A stretch of DNA of 59,314 bases from an uncultured Prolixibacteraceae bacterium (GCA_913063265.1 CAJXZG010000022.1:1-59314); one strand, 5' to 3'; positions 40,038 through 49,929 are shown, counted from the stretch's first letter. A program made the numbers and translations. Notes: generated by a model not told the origin, from the letters alone.

Positions 40038-40562
40038 ATGGAAACAATACCAAAAGCTGATTGCGAAAAAATTGGATTCTTCAGGAAAACTCATGGTGTA
40101 AACGGGGAGCTTGTTTTAGAGTTTGAGAACCAGTTTGAAGAATCTATTATAAATACAAATCGTTTTTTTGTTGAACTTGAAGGACTACTTGTGCCATTTT
40201 TTATTTCTGAAGATGGATTTAGATTTAAAACAGACAACACTGCTTTAATAATTTTCAGTGATGTAGAGTCCGAACAATATGCCAGGAGGTTGGTAGGCAA
40301 AGCCGTCTATTTATTTAAAGAAGAAATAATTCCGTCTGATGAAATTTTTGATTCTGAATTGGAAGGTTTTTTGCTTTTTGATACAAAACTGGGTGAAATT
40401 GGAAAAATCGATGAGGTGAACAACTATTCAGGAAATATTGTTTTGGCTGTTAGATTTAAAGAAAAGGAATTATTAATTCCTTATAATGAAGATTTTTTAG
40501 TTTCAATAAACAAAAAAGCCAAACAACTTGAAATAACCATTCCGGAAGGAATAATTGAATAA
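40038..40562 (+). CDS. rimM: Ribosome maturation factor RimM
   Basis: 174 residues from the ATG at 40038; the GTG at 40032 overlaps the promoter box and is rejected. The N-terminal domain has KIGFFRKTHGVNGELVLEF, the PRC-barrel part has EGFLLFDTKLGEIGKIDEV and the closing LLIPYNEDFLVSINKKAKQLEITIPEGI. RimM binds the S19 region and helps 16S rRNA maturation in the 30S head. It follows rpsP, its usual neighbour. The probable lack of a leader is unusual. Confidence 0.93.
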   Translation: METIPKADCEKIGFFRKTHGVNGELVLEFENQFEESIINTNRFFVELEGLLVPFFISEDGFRFKTDNTALIIFSDVESEQYARRLVGKAVYLFKEEIIPSDEIFDSELEGFLLFDTKLGEIGKIDEVNNYSGNIVLAVRFKEKELLIPYNEDFLVSINKKAKQLEITIPEGIIE

Positions 40563-40675
40563 TAACATATTTTTTATCTCAGGAAAGCAACTTTATTGTT
40601 ATTTATCCGTCATTGTATGTATTAGTTTTATTTTTCTAAAACAGTGCAATCTATTAACTAATTAAAATATATAAA

Positions 40676-41377
40676 ATGAAAAGCAGAATTTTAGTTTTAA
40701 CCATCCTTATTACGGCATTTCTATTTTCGAATGCTGTATTGGCAGAAGAAGAAAAAAGGGATGTTGCACCCTTTTCTAAAATCGCGTTAAAAATAGACGC
40801 AAAAGTATATATTGAACAGGATGATGAACAGGTTATTCGAGTTGTAGCAGGAGAGGAAACACTGGAACAAATAATTACTGAAGTTAAATCACGTACACTC
40901 ACTATTCGTTACCCCACAAAAAATATGTTTAAGAACTGGAATCCGGGGAAAGTAGAAATTTACATTACAGTGCCGGATATTGATGTATTAAATGTATCAG
41001 GTTCGGGAGATGTAATGGCAGAAGAACTTAAATCACGCATTTTAGATCTTACAGTTAGCGGTAGTGGTACGATTCAGATAGAGGAGCTTAAATCTGAAAC
41101 TTTGAGCGTAAATCTTTCCGGTTCAGGGAAAATAGAAATTGAAGAAGGAGACTTAATAGAGTCACTTAAAATCAGGACTTCAGGTTCTGGAAAATTTGAT
41201 GCAGGAGAAATGGAAGCTAACAAAGTGGATGTGGTAACATCTGGGTCCGGTAGTGCATATGTGAATTCGAATGGGGAAATTAAAGCAAGAGTTTCAGGAT
41301 CCGGAAACGTTTATTACAGTGGAAATCCAGCAATTGATTCATCGGTTGCCGGATCAGGTGGAGTGAAAAAAAGGTAG
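40676..41377 (+). CDS. Secreted head-GIN domain protein (DUF2807)
   Basis: 233 residues with a signal peptide (1-22, AVLAEEE). The rest is the DUF2807 parallel beta-helix: an FSKIALKIDAKVYIEQDDEQ opening and repeated turn motifs, with SGSG recurring six times (LNVSGSGD, LTVSGSGT, VNLSGSGK, IRTSGSGK, VTSGSGSA, ARVSGSGN) at roughly 20-residue intervals, closing with VAGSGGVKKR. The family is abundant in Bacteroidota and located in the periplasm or surface; its function is unknown, with adhesion and sensing suggested. It is isolated, with a bidirectional terminator behind it. Confidence 0.9.
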   Translation: MKSRILVLTILITAFLFSNAVLAEEEKRDVAPFSKIALKIDAKVYIEQDDEQVIRVVAGEETLEQIITEVKSRTLTIRYPTKNMFKNWNPGKVEIYITVPDIDVLNVSGSGDVMAEELKSRILDLTVSGSGTIQIEELKSETLSVNLSGSGKIEIEEGDLIESLKIRTSGSGKFDAGEMEANKVDVVTSGSGSAYVNSNGEIKARVSGSGNVYYSGNPAIDSSVAGSGGVKKR

Positions 41378-41399
41378 TACAATTTTGAAAATAATAATG

Positions 41400-41427
41400 A
41401 GCCGTTGTTTCAAATAACGGCTTTTTT
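41400..41427. terminator. Bidirectional terminator between DUF2807 and tsaC-type genes
   Basis: AGCCGTT (41400-41406) pairs with AACGGCT (41416-41422), with an inner TTT/AAA stem, followed by a T run to 41427. The T run touches the end of the convergent minus-strand gene (stop at 41426). Confidence 0.75.
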
Positions 41428-41989
41428 ATTTTCTGATGATATCAATTCTTCCACCGGCACCAAGTTTTATTATACTCGATGGTTGAGCCGGTGCATTATC
41501 ATCCTGTCTGTATTTAACAATATAATTAACTTTACTTTTTATTTCATCCGAGATATCGGAAAAAACTGCAGGCGATTTGTCACCGCTTATATTTGCTGAT
41601 GTCGAAACCAGCGGTCTGCGAAATCTCTGAAGTAATTGCGAAGTAAAAACTTCTTTAGTAAATCTGATGCCAATGGAACCATCTTCGGCAATCAGGTTGT
41701 TTGCCAGGTTTTTTGCATTCGGATAAATAACGGTAAGTGGTTTGTCCGAAACTTCTACCAAATCCCAGGCAATTTCAGGGACATCATCAACATAACGTTC
41801 AAGAAGTGCAGGATTTTCCATCAAAACCAGCATACTTTTACTATCCTCTCTTTTTTTTATCTGATAAATTTTTTGCACCGCTTCTTTGTTGGTTGCATCG
41901 CATCCGATTCCCCAGATTGTATCGGTAGGATACAAAATTATCCCTCCTGATTTTAAGACTTCAAGCGCTTTCTTTATGTCATCCTTCAT
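41426..41989 (-). CDS. L-threonylcarbamoyladenylate synthase (TsaC/YrdC/Sua5 family)
   Basis: 187 residues, a single YrdC domain. LKSGGIILYPTDTIWGIGCDA, KKREDSKSMLVLM, PLTVIYPNAKN, GSIGIRFTKE and RRPLVSTSANISGDKSP follow the fold, including the basic KR-S-K-N type residues that bind ATP and bicarbonate. It makes threonylcarbamoyl-AMP for the universal t6A37 tRNA modification. The start lies three bases after the glycosyltransferase stop, so it is translated from the same mRNA as that gene, which is an unusual neighbour. The C-terminal Sua5 domain is absent, as in TsaC. Confidence 0.93.
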   Translation of the reverse strand: MKDDIKKALEVLKSGGIILYPTDTIWGIGCDATNKEAVQKIYQIKKREDSKSMLVLMENPALLERYVDDVPEIAWDLVEVSDKPLTVIYPNAKNLANNLIAEDGSIGIRFTKEVFTSQLLQRFRRPLVSTSANISGDKSPAVFSDISDEIKSKVNYIVKYRQDDNAPAQPSSIIKLGAGGRIDIIRK

Positions 41990-41992
41990 TTT

Positions 41993-43099
41993 CTAAACTG
42001 ATAAATTACTGTACAACGAAATCATGTTTTCAGCAAATTGCTGAGGGTGAAAATCCCTTGCTCTTTCAATCCCCTTTTTGATGTACTTAACTCGATTTGT
42101 TTTATTGGCGAGCAAATTCTGTAAATGGCTTTCTAATTCATCAATATCGTTTGGAGTACACAAAAGTGCTGCTCCACCGGCAGTTTCCGGCAAACACGAA
42201 ACATTGGATGTAATTACCGGGCAGCCACTGGCCATTGATTCAATTACCGGAAGTCCAAATCCTTCGAAAAATGAGTTGTAAACCGAAAGTGTGGCAATTT
42301 GATATAATCCGGGAATATCTTTTCCCGGGAGATTATGAAGTAATTTTACCTGCTTTTGCATATTATTTTTCTGAATAAAGCTTTTCATCTTTTTGGTGTA
42401 TGAAGTAGCTTTTCCCACAAAAATAATTTGTGTGTTAATTTTTCCGGCCTGTACCGCTTTTAGTAATGAAAGCTGGTTTTTTCGTGGTTCATGAGTGCCC
42501 ACCGATAAAATAAACTCTTCTTCTAAATTATATTTTGTCCGAAGGTTTTGTAATTCACTCTTTACATAAAAATCGGCAGAAACCGATTGGTAAATTACTT
42601 TTATTTTTTTCGGGTCAACCTCGAAAAATTTGATGATATCGTCTTTTGTTTGTTTGCTTATTGCAACAATAACATCTGCTACAGAACAGGCATATTTTAC
42701 TTTGTTGTAATAAATTTTTCTGTCTATTGCTTTATAAAATTCCGGAAATCTAAGAAAAATCAAATCGTGTATGGTAACTACAGAAGCCACATTTGTTTTG
42801 TAAATACCTGCAGGCAATTCATTACTTAGTCCATGAAAAATATCGATTTGGTGTTTTTTAAGAAGCCGTGAAGAATAGTTTCTCCAAACCGGTTTAAAAA
42901 TTTTTGCCAACGAGCTTTCAGGAGAATGGATTTCAAACTTTTTAAAAGTATCAAAAAGCTGTGTTTTTACTTCAGGTGTATATAAAATGTACTGGTTATT
43001 ACTTCCGTATTTTAGTAATGAATTTAACGTGTTTCGGCTGTAATTACCAAGTCCTGAAGAGTTTGAAAAAGCTCTTTTTGCGTCGAATCCTATTCTCAT
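41993..43099 (-). CDS. Glycosyltransferase family 4 (GT-B) protein
   Basis: 368 residues. The N-terminal half opens IGFDAKRAFSNSSGLGNYSRN, and the donor half contains LSVGTHEPRKN, FVGKATSYTKK, and EGFGLPVIESMASGCPVITSN, the E-x7-E motif of GT4. The acceptor is unknown; related proteins add mannose, glucose or rhamnose in exopolysaccharide or LPS cores. It is not in the same operon as the nucleotide-sugar genes but may use their products. The tsaC-type gene follows three bases on. Confidence 0.9.
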   Translation of the reverse strand: MRIGFDAKRAFSNSSGLGNYSRNTLNSLLKYGSNNQYILYTPEVKTQLFDTFKKFEIHSPESSLAKIFKPVWRNYSSRLLKKHQIDIFHGLSNELPAGIYKTNVASVVTIHDLIFLRFPEFYKAIDRKIYYNKVKYACSVADVIVAISKQTKDDIIKFFEVDPKKIKVIYQSVSADFYVKSELQNLRTKYNLEEEFILSVGTHEPRKNQLSLLKAVQAGKINTQIIFVGKATSYTKKMKSFIQKNNMQKQVKLLHNLPGKDIPGLYQIATLSVYNSFFEGFGLPVIESMASGCPVITSNVSCLPETAGGAALLCTPNDIDELESHLQNLLANKTNRVKYIKKGIERARDFHPQQFAENMISLYSNLSV

Positions 43100-43173
43100 T
43101 GTTCTAATTAAAGCAGGATCTAAAATACAAAAAAGACCGGTTTATGTTCTGGCCAATTCATATTTCTTTTTAC

Positions 43174-44439
43174 TTAAACTTTGAAGTCTTTTAGTCCGTT
43201 AAAGTTTATTGTTGTAAAATAATCTTCTATCGTTTCTGCTCTTCGAATTTCTGCAACATCCCCATTTTCCCGAAGTAACAATTCTGCTGATTTTAACTTT
43301 CCATTGTAATTAAATCCCATTGAATGACCATGTGCACCGGCATCATGAATTACCAGGATATCATTGGGTTCTAACTCAGGCAGCATGCGGTCGATCGCAA
43401 ATTTGTCATTGTTTTCGCATAACGAACCTGTAACATCATATTTTACATTTGCATCCTTGTTTTCTTTCCCCAAAACACTTATATGATGATAAGCTCCATA
43501 CATTGCAGGGCGCATTAAGTTTACCATACATGCATCGAGACCCGCAAATTTTTTGAAGGTATTTTTTATATGACGAACTTTTGTAACCAAATATCCATAA
43601 GGTCCGGTTATTGCGCGACCTGATTCAAAAAAGATTTTTAACGGAGCCAAATCGTTGGCAACAATAAGTTTGTCGTACAGTTTTTTGATTCCGGCACTTA
43701 CGTAATCTAAATCAACTGCTTTATCTTCGGGTTTATATGGGATTCCAATTCCGCCACCAAGATTTGCAAATTCAATTTTGATTCCTGTTTTTTCTTTTAT
43801 TTCAACAATTAGTTTAAACAAAATTTCCGCGGTTTCAATAAAATAATCCGAATCCAATTCATTGGAAGCCACCATGGTATGAACCCCAAAATGTTTAACA
43901 CCTTTTGCCTTTAGTTTCAGATATCCTTCAATCATTTGATTGTGCGTAAAACCATATTTGGCTTCTTCCGGATGACCAATAATCAGGTTTCCCTGTTTTA
44001 AATCTCCGGGATTATATCTCATACATATTGTATCCGGCAAGCCAACATGTTTATCAACAAAATCGATATGCGAAATATCGTCAAGATTGATGATGGCACC
44101 TAAGTCTTTTGCCAGCTGAAATTCGTACGCGGGGGTATCATTCGAAGTCAGCATAATTTCATCGCCCCGCATCCCAACTCTTTTTGCCAGTTCTAATTCT
44201 GCAATGGAACTACAGTCAATTCCAAAACCTTCTTCACGCAAAATTTTCATCAGGTAAGGATTTGGAGCAGCTTTTATGGCATAATATTCCTTAAAACCTT
44301 CGTTCCAGGAAAATGCATTTTTAAAATAGCGCGCATTTTCACGAATTGCTTTTTCATCATAAATGTGAAATGGTGTTGGGTGGCTTTCAGTTATTTTTTC
44401 AATTTGTTCTTTTGAAAACGGAATATTTTTAGCTGCCAT
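43174..44439 (-). CDS. lysA: Diaminopimelate decarboxylase
   Basis: 421 residues, fold type III PLP enzyme. Lys56 in YYAIKAAPNP forms the PLP aldimine, FANLGGGIGIPY is the phosphate-binding glycine loop, FESGRAITGPYG and TGSLCENNDKFA supply catalytic residues from both subunits, and HDAGAHGHSMGFNYNG is the C-terminal barrel. It converts meso-diaminopimelate to L-lysine in the cytoplasm. It differs slightly from the model LysA, so a related carboxynorspermidine or ornithine-type decarboxylase cannot be fully excluded, but CENND favours LysA. A TAAATTTG box lies 24 bases upstream. Confidence 0.85.
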   Translation of the reverse strand: MAAKNIPFSKEQIEKITESHPTPFHIYDEKAIRENARYFKNAFSWNEGFKEYYAIKAAPNPYLMKILREEGFGIDCSSIAELELAKRVGMRGDEIMLTSNDTPAYEFQLAKDLGAIINLDDISHIDFVDKHVGLPDTICMRYNPGDLKQGNLIIGHPEEAKYGFTHNQMIEGYLKLKAKGVKHFGVHTMVASNELDSDYFIETAEILFKLIVEIKEKTGIKIEFANLGGGIGIPYKPEDKAVDLDYVSAGIKKLYDKLIVANDLAPLKIFFESGRAITGPYGYLVTKVRHIKNTFKKFAGLDACMVNLMRPAMYGAYHHISVLGKENKDANVKYDVTGSLCENNDKFAIDRMLPELEPNDILVIHDAGAHGHSMGFNYNGKLKSAELLLRENGDVAEIRRAETIEDYFTTINFNGLKDFKV

Positions 44440-44462
44440 AAGTGTAAAATTTAAAAGTGGAA

Positions 44463-44470
44463 CAAATTTA
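44463..44470 (-). promoter_or_regulatory. lysA: Predicted -7 box of lysA
   Basis: The minus strand reads TAAATTTG at 44470-44463. Transcription would start near 44457, a leader of about 18 bases. Confidence 0.5.
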
Positions 44471-44595
44471 CAAAAACTATGGTTCGTTTTAGAATTGATC
44501 TAAATAATGATGCTGAACTTTAAACAGAATTAACCGGAAGTTTACAAATTCAAAATTTGTTTTTAAGATAATTTGCAATCCAATTTCAAAATATC

Positions 44596-46134
44596 TTAGT
44601 TTATCTTGTTTGCATATCCCATGGCTGCCTTTATTCCATCGGCAGCACTCGAAATAATTCCTCCGGCATATCCGCTTCCTTCACCAATCATATAGAGGTT
44701 TTTAAATCCTTCGCATAATCCATTTTTCTCTCGAATTACCTGAATAGGCGATGAAGTTTTGCTTTCGAAACCCAATAAATTACCGGTTTCAAATCCCCGC
44801 ATTTTTCTTGAGAAATCAAACAATCCTTCTTGCATCGAATTAACTACCACCTTAGGCAACATTTCCCAAAGCGGTGCGGTTTGAATGCCCAAAGGATAAC
44901 TTGTATTCAAATCGTTGACAGATATTTTTTGTTTTAAAAAATCGTTTATTGAGACTGCCGGAGCGGTGTAGCCACTGGAGAAATCAAAAAACTGTTCCTC
45001 AAGTTTTTGCAATTGGTCGAGTGCTTCCATTGGAGAAACTGTTTTTCCTGCCAATTCATCAGGATGGATTCCGGCCACACAGGCAGCATTGGCAAACTTT
45101 CCGTTTCGTTTGTAGTAACTCATGCCGTTTACAATATTCGTATTTTCATAGGCCGCTGCCGGCACAACAATTCCTCCGGGGCACATACAAAACGAAAAAA
45201 CCTGGTGTTTTCCATCGGCTGTTGATGTTAGCCGGTATTCAGCAGCCTTTAAACCCGGCAAGGTTGGTCTTCCCCATTGTGCTTTGTTTATAATTTCCTG
45301 GGGGTGTTCCATCCGGCTTCCAATTGCAAAGTTTTTGGTTCTGAATTGTACTCCATTTTTTATCAGCATCCTGAATGTTTCGTAGGCAGAATGACCTGTG
45401 GCCAAAAACAAGGCATCGGCAGGTAAAATTCCATTAGTTGTTACTGCTTCTTTTACTTTTGAATTTTTAACAACTACACTTTCCAGTAAGGTTTCGAAAA
45501 GAAATTTTCCCCCCAACTCATGAAAAGAATCTCGAAGGTTTTTTACTATTTTTCTCAAATTATCGGTTCCCAAATGAGGGTGAGTCATATATAATATCTC
45601 CTCAGGAGCGCCTGCTTCGACATAACTCGAAAGGATAAATTTCTTTTCCAGAGAAATGCGTTTAGAGCGCGATGTAAGTTTTCCATCCGAAAAAGTACCT
45701 GCACCTCCTTCGCCAAAAGAATAATTGTTTTGAGGATCAAAAACACCATTTTTTTCAAATTTTCTGATTGAAGAACTTCGTTTGGAAACCTCCGATCCCC
45801 TTTCGATAATTGTTACATTAAAACCTGCTTTTTGTAATACATAGGCGGCAAAAAATCCGGCAGGTCCACTTCCAACCACCACAATTTGTTGTTTTCTTTT
45901 TTTGTACGGAATATCCAGCACCTCATATTGATAATGCTCTCCGTATTTTATCTCATTCGATTTGACAACAATTTTCAGAAACCAGAATATGTTTCTTTTA
46001 TTCCGTGCGTCGAGACTTTTACTTTCGATATGAAAAGTAAAATCTTTAATAAGTAATTGCCGCGAAATTTTTTTTCGAAGTAATTCTGTTGAATAGTCGG
46101 TAGGAACCTTTAATGAAATCGTTTTAAATCCCAT
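44596..46134 (-). CDS. FAD-dependent oxidoreductase (YtfP/HI0933-like, DUF-type)
   Basis: 512 residues. An N-terminal extension of about 80 residues (IKDFTFHIESKSLDAR) precedes the Rossmann loop VVVGSGPAGFFAAYVL (86-101) and FERG-like IIERG. SFGEGGAGTFSDGKLTSR and GEGSGYAGGIISSAADG bind FAD, and CMCPGGIVVPAA is a conserved active-site stretch with a Cys pair. Widespread in bacteria as an uncharacterised NAD(P)/FAD-dependent dehydrogenase; the extension resembles an RNA-binding or THUMP-like fold, giving a hint of RNA work (inference). Single gene with a TACTTTTG promoter box about 17 bases upstream. Confidence 0.85.
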   Translation of the reverse strand: MGFKTISLKVPTDYSTELLRKKISRQLLIKDFTFHIESKSLDARNKRNIFWFLKIVVKSNEIKYGEHYQYEVLDIPYKKRKQQIVVVGSGPAGFFAAYVLQKAGFNVTIIERGSEVSKRSSSIRKFEKNGVFDPQNNYSFGEGGAGTFSDGKLTSRSKRISLEKKFILSSYVEAGAPEEILYMTHPHLGTDNLRKIVKNLRDSFHELGGKFLFETLLESVVVKNSKVKEAVTTNGILPADALFLATGHSAYETFRMLIKNGVQFRTKNFAIGSRMEHPQEIINKAQWGRPTLPGLKAAEYRLTSTADGKHQVFSFCMCPGGIVVPAAAYENTNIVNGMSYYKRNGKFANAACVAGIHPDELAGKTVSPMEALDQLQKLEEQFFDFSSGYTAPAVSINDFLKQKISVNDLNTSYPLGIQTAPLWEMLPKVVVNSMQEGLFDFSRKMRGFETGNLLGFESKTSSPIQVIREKNGLCEGFKNLYMIGEGSGYAGGIISSAADGIKAAMGYANKIN

Positions 46135-46150
46135 GTTTAATTATTTGTTT

Positions 46151-46158
46151 CAAAAGTA
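46151..46158 (-). promoter_or_regulatory. Predicted -7 box of the FAD oxidoreductase gene
   Basis: Minus strand TACTTTTG (46158-46151) fits TAnnTTTG. The leader would be about 10 bases. Confidence 0.5.
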
Positions 46159-46417
46159 AGGATTTGAATGCTCTTTTCAGTCGAGGTAAAATTCCAAATT
46201 TAAATCAAATCAAGATAAATGTTTATTTACCTGTAACGAAACTGGAAGTTCGACGTCTGATAACAAACAGAAACGAAAAACAATTAAACGATTAAAAGTA
46301 CATTTTGTCTGTTTCACACTAAAAATTCTTCTGTTTATCGAAAAAATAAAGTATTTGTAAAAATAATTACAGAGTTTTATACTCAACATTACAGAAAACA
46401 GCCAGATTAGTAAAGCC

Positions 46418-47149
46418 ATGATTAATTTAAGCAATATTCATAAGTCGTATCAAATGGGTAGCAATTCGCTGCATGTTCTTAAAGGAATTGATTTAAAAAT
46501 TGAACAAGGGGAGTTTGTTTCCATTATGGGTTCTTCAGGTTCCGGAAAATCTACACTTTTAAATATCCTGGGTATTCTGGATAATTATGATGAAGGGACT
46601 TATCATTTAGACGGGAAACTGGTAAAAGATATGTCGGAAAAAAAAGCCGCACGTTTACGTAACGAAATGTTAGGATTTGTATTCCAGTCTTTTAACCTGA
46701 TTTCTTTTAAAAACGCCATGGAAAATGTGGCTTTGCCTCTTTATTATCAGGGAGTTGGCCGTAAAAAAAGAAATAAAATAGCTTTGGAATATCTGGATAA
46801 AATGGGATTATTAGAGTGGGCCAATCACATGCCTAACGAAATGTCAGGAGGTCAAAAGCAAAGAGTAGCCATTGCCAGATCTTTAATTTCCAAACCCAAG
46901 ATTATTTTTGCCGACGAACCCACCGGGGCACTCGATTCCAGCACATCGTACGAAGTTATGGAGATTTTAAAAGAAATTAATGCTGAGGGAATTACCATGA
47001 TTTTGGTAACCCACGAACATGATATTGCTGCTATGACACAAAAAATTATACGCTTAAACGATGGAGTTATTGCAGAAGTAATCAAAAACGGAGAACTGGA
47101 AAACTGGAAAGATCAGTTTTCCAAAAAAGATAAACTTGAAATAGCCTAA
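46418..47149 (+). CDS. ABC exporter ATP-binding subunit (MacB/LolD type)
   Basis: 243 residues. Walker A GSSGSGKST at 38-46, Q-loop in FVFQSFNL, signature MSGGQKQR, Walker B IIFADEPTGALD, and the H-loop in LVTHEHD. The type matches the MacB/LolD family, which energises mechanotransmission rather than transport through the membrane. It starts the exporter operon followed by two permeases, an adaptor and an outer-membrane TolC protein. A 181-base gap separates it from the first permease. Confidence 0.95.
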   Translation: MINLSNIHKSYQMGSNSLHVLKGIDLKIEQGEFVSIMGSSGSGKSTLLNILGILDNYDEGTYHLDGKLVKDMSEKKAARLRNEMLGFVFQSFNLISFKNAMENVALPLYYQGVGRKKRNKIALEYLDKMGLLEWANHMPNEMSGGQKQRVAIARSLISKPKIIFADEPTGALDSSTSYEVMEILKEINAEGITMILVTHEHDIAAMTQKIIRLNDGVIAEVIKNGELENWKDQFSKKDKLEIA

Positions 47150-47329
47150 TCGGGAAAAGCTGTAAAATAGAATGATTAAAGATTGAAGAAGGTTATATCA
47201 GATTGAAAAATACAAATCATTTTAATCTATTTAATTCAATCCAATCAATCTCATATTTAAACATGAAATGTTTGAGAAAAAAACAAAAATATTACCTGCA
47301 ACATATTGATTGCAGAAAATCTGAAAACC

Positions 47330-48592
47330 ATGTTCGACATCGATAAATGGCAGGAAATTTTTGCCACCATAAGAAAAAATAAAATGAGGACTTTTCTCAC
47401 AGGCTTCAGTGTTGCCTGGGGAATTTTTATGCTGATGATTTTATTGGGTTCCGGTAATGGTTTGAGTAATGGTGTTTCTCAGAATTTTATGCGCGATGCA
47501 GTAAATGCCATGTGGTTATGGAGCGGTACAACTTCAATCCCTTACCAGGGAATGAACGAAGGAAGACAAATCAGGTTTACCAATACCGATTACGATATTT
47601 TAAAAGATTTAGACGGAATTGAATATACCTCCGGCCGTTATTTTATAAGCGGTAACTTGTTTTCTTATGGGAAAGAATACGGAGAATACACCGCGGTCAC
47701 CTGTCATCCTGATCTAAAAGATGTGGAATCACTTGGTATTGTTGAAGGACGTTTTATTAATGAAGTAGATATCAGGAACGCAAGAAAATCGGTTGTTCTG
47801 GGAAAAGACATTTACGATGCACTCTTTAAAGGAGAAGAAGCCATTGGAGAATATATTCGTGTAAATAATATCCCGTTTAAAGTAGTTGGGATTTGCACAG
47901 AAGGCGGTGGTACCCGACATCGGAATGCTTATATCCCTGTCACTACCGGGCAAAAGGTTTTTAACGGCTCAAACCGCTTGCATAATTTTGCATTAACCAT
48001 TAATGCTGAAACTTTGGAAGAAAGTCAGGCCATAGAAAAACGTGTTCGCGAAACTATGGCCAGAAAGCACAAATTTGATCCTACTGATGAATCTGCTCTT
48101 GGTTCTTACAACAAACTTGAAGATGTAATTCAAACCATGAAAATATTCCAGGCCATAGATATTTTTATATGGATCATAGGAATAGGAACATTAATAGCCG
48201 GGGTAGTTGGAGTTAGCAATATTATGCTGATTGTGGTAAAGGAACGTACAAAAGAAATTGGTATTCGCAAAGCAATAGGAGCAAGTCCGACATCTGTTAT
48301 TGGTTTGGTTTTACTGGAATCGGTAATTATTACCACAGTCGCCGGATATATAGGATTGGTGCTGGGTACTGGATTAATGGAAGGGATAAACTTTATTGTT
48401 GAACAACAATTCCAGGCTTCAGCAGCAACAAATGCAGGGCAGGGAGAAACGCTTTTCCGTAATCCTACGGTTGATTTAAATGTAGCAATGTCAGCAACAA
48501 TGTTACTAGTCATTGCAGGTGCCATTGCAGGTTATATTCCGGCAAAACGGGCAGCACGAATAAAACCGATTGAAGCATTAAGAGACGAGTAA
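47330..48592 (+). CDS. MacB-like ABC permease 1
   Basis: 420 residues from the ATG at 47330; an earlier TTG is not needed. Topology is MacB-like: one membrane helix at about 18-40 (AWGIFMLMILLGSG), a large periplasmic domain, then three helices (about 290-405) with GVSNIMLIVVKERTKEIGIRKAIGA, the FtsX signature. It lacks the fused ATPase and relies on the separate subunit upstream. A second, different permease follows, so the exporter is likely a heterodimer. Substrate is unknown; MacB-type pumps handle macrolides, toxins and lipoproteins. Confidence 0.93.
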   Translation: MFDIDKWQEIFATIRKNKMRTFLTGFSVAWGIFMLMILLGSGNGLSNGVSQNFMRDAVNAMWLWSGTTSIPYQGMNEGRQIRFTNTDYDILKDLDGIEYTSGRYFISGNLFSYGKEYGEYTAVTCHPDLKDVESLGIVEGRFINEVDIRNARKSVVLGKDIYDALFKGEEAIGEYIRVNNIPFKVVGICTEGGGTRHRNAYIPVTTGQKVFNGSNRLHNFALTINAETLEESQAIEKRVRETMARKHKFDPTDESALGSYNKLEDVIQTMKIFQAIDIFIWIIGIGTLIAGVVGVSNIMLIVVKERTKEIGIRKAIGASPTSVIGLVLLESVIITTVAGYIGLVLGTGLMEGINFIVEQQFQASAATNAGQGETLFRNPTVDLNVAMSATMLLVIAGAIAGYIPAKRAARIKPIEALRDE

Positions 48593-48623
48593 GAAAACAA
48601 TAAACATTAAACTTTGAACAATC

Positions 48624-49898
48624 ATGTTCGATTTAGACCTGTGGAAAGAAATATTAAGTGCCTTAAAGAAAAACCGGATGCGGAGTTTTATGACTGCTTT
48701 TGGTGTTTTTTGGGGGATTTTTATGCTCATCATAATGTCGGGAGCAGGCAAAGCACTCGAGAATGGTGTAATGGATGGAATTAAAGCTTTTGCTTCAAAT
48801 TCGGCTTTTTTCTGGACAGAAAGAACCAGTAAACCATACAAAGGATTTCAACGTGGAAGAAGATGGATATATAAAAATACCGACATTGAATATATCAGAA
48901 ACAATATCAGCGATGTAGAATACCTTTCACCAAGATTATTTGGTCCAAGAAATTATGCAGGTGATAATACCATTCGCGGTAAAAAAACAGGAGCGTTTAA
49001 TATTTATGGGGATTATCCGGATTTCTTTAAAATAGATCCCTGGACTCCGTTACAAGGTCGGTTGATTAATGAAATTGATATTCAACAGGCACGAAAGGTT
49101 GTAAATATTGGAGAGCGGGTGGTCGAAGTAATGTTTGATAAAGAAGAAGATCCGATTGGTGAGTACCTTAAAATAAACGGTGTTTATTATCAGGTGGTAG
49201 GAGTAATAAAAGGAGAAACAAGAGTAAATATTGGTGGAGGTAGAAAAACTGAAACGATAATTATGCCTTTTACCACCATGCAAAAAACCTATAACATGGG
49301 CGACGATGTACATTTTTTTTCGGTTACGTCCGACCCTGGTGTTCCGGTTAGTAAAATCGAAACACGCTTAAAAACCTTGTTAAAAGAACGACACAGTATT
49401 GCCCCTGATGATCTTCAGGCAATTGGTTCATTTAATATTGAAGTAGAATGGAAAAAATACATGGGATTGTTTACCGGCATTCAGATTCTTACCTGGATAG
49501 TTGGAGTGGGAACTTTATTTGCCGGAGTTATTGGTGTCAGCAATATTATGCTGGTAATTATTAAAGAACGAACCCAGGAAATTGGAATTCAAAGAGCCAT
49601 AGGAGCAACACCTGCAAAAGTAATAATGCACATTGTTGCTGAGAGTGTATTCTTAACTGTGATAGCCGGTTATATTGGATTGGCTCTGGGGGTCGGAATA
49701 CTTGAAGTATTAAATTTTGCACTGGAATCAGGGGGAGATGCCAACGATATATTTTTCCGACGACCCGAAATAAGTTTTCAAATGGCCGTGGCAGCCTTAA
49801 TGGTTCTGGTAGTGTCTGGAATTTTTGCCGGACTAATTCCGGCTAAACGGGCGGTAAGTATAAAACCTATTGACGCACTTCGCGATGAAGGAATTTAG
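48624..49898 (+). CDS. MacB-like ABC permease 2
   Basis: 424 residues with the same topology as permease 1: first helix at about 25-45, periplasmic core, FtsX helices with GVSNIMLVIIKERTQEIGIQRAIGATP. Similarity to permease 1 is plain in the first and last thirds but low in the periplasmic core, so the two arose by duplication and have separate contact surfaces. The start is 31 bases after the first permease stop. Together with the ATPase, adaptor and TolC they form a complete tripartite exporter. Confidence 0.93.
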   Translation: MFDLDLWKEILSALKKNRMRSFMTAFGVFWGIFMLIIMSGAGKALENGVMDGIKAFASNSAFFWTERTSKPYKGFQRGRRWIYKNTDIEYIRNNISDVEYLSPRLFGPRNYAGDNTIRGKKTGAFNIYGDYPDFFKIDPWTPLQGRLINEIDIQQARKVVNIGERVVEVMFDKEEDPIGEYLKINGVYYQVVGVIKGETRVNIGGGRKTETIIMPFTTMQKTYNMGDDVHFFSVTSDPGVPVSKIETRLKTLLKERHSIAPDDLQAIGSFNIEVEWKKYMGLFTGIQILTWIVGVGTLFAGVIGVSNIMLVIIKERTQEIGIQRAIGATPAKVIMHIVAESVFLTVIAGYIGLALGVGILEVLNFALESGGDANDIFFRRPEISFQMAVAALMVLVVSGIFAGLIPAKRAVSIKPIDALRDEGI

Positions 49899-49929
49899 AA
49901 AACAAATAGAAAAATAAAATCAAAGAGTC

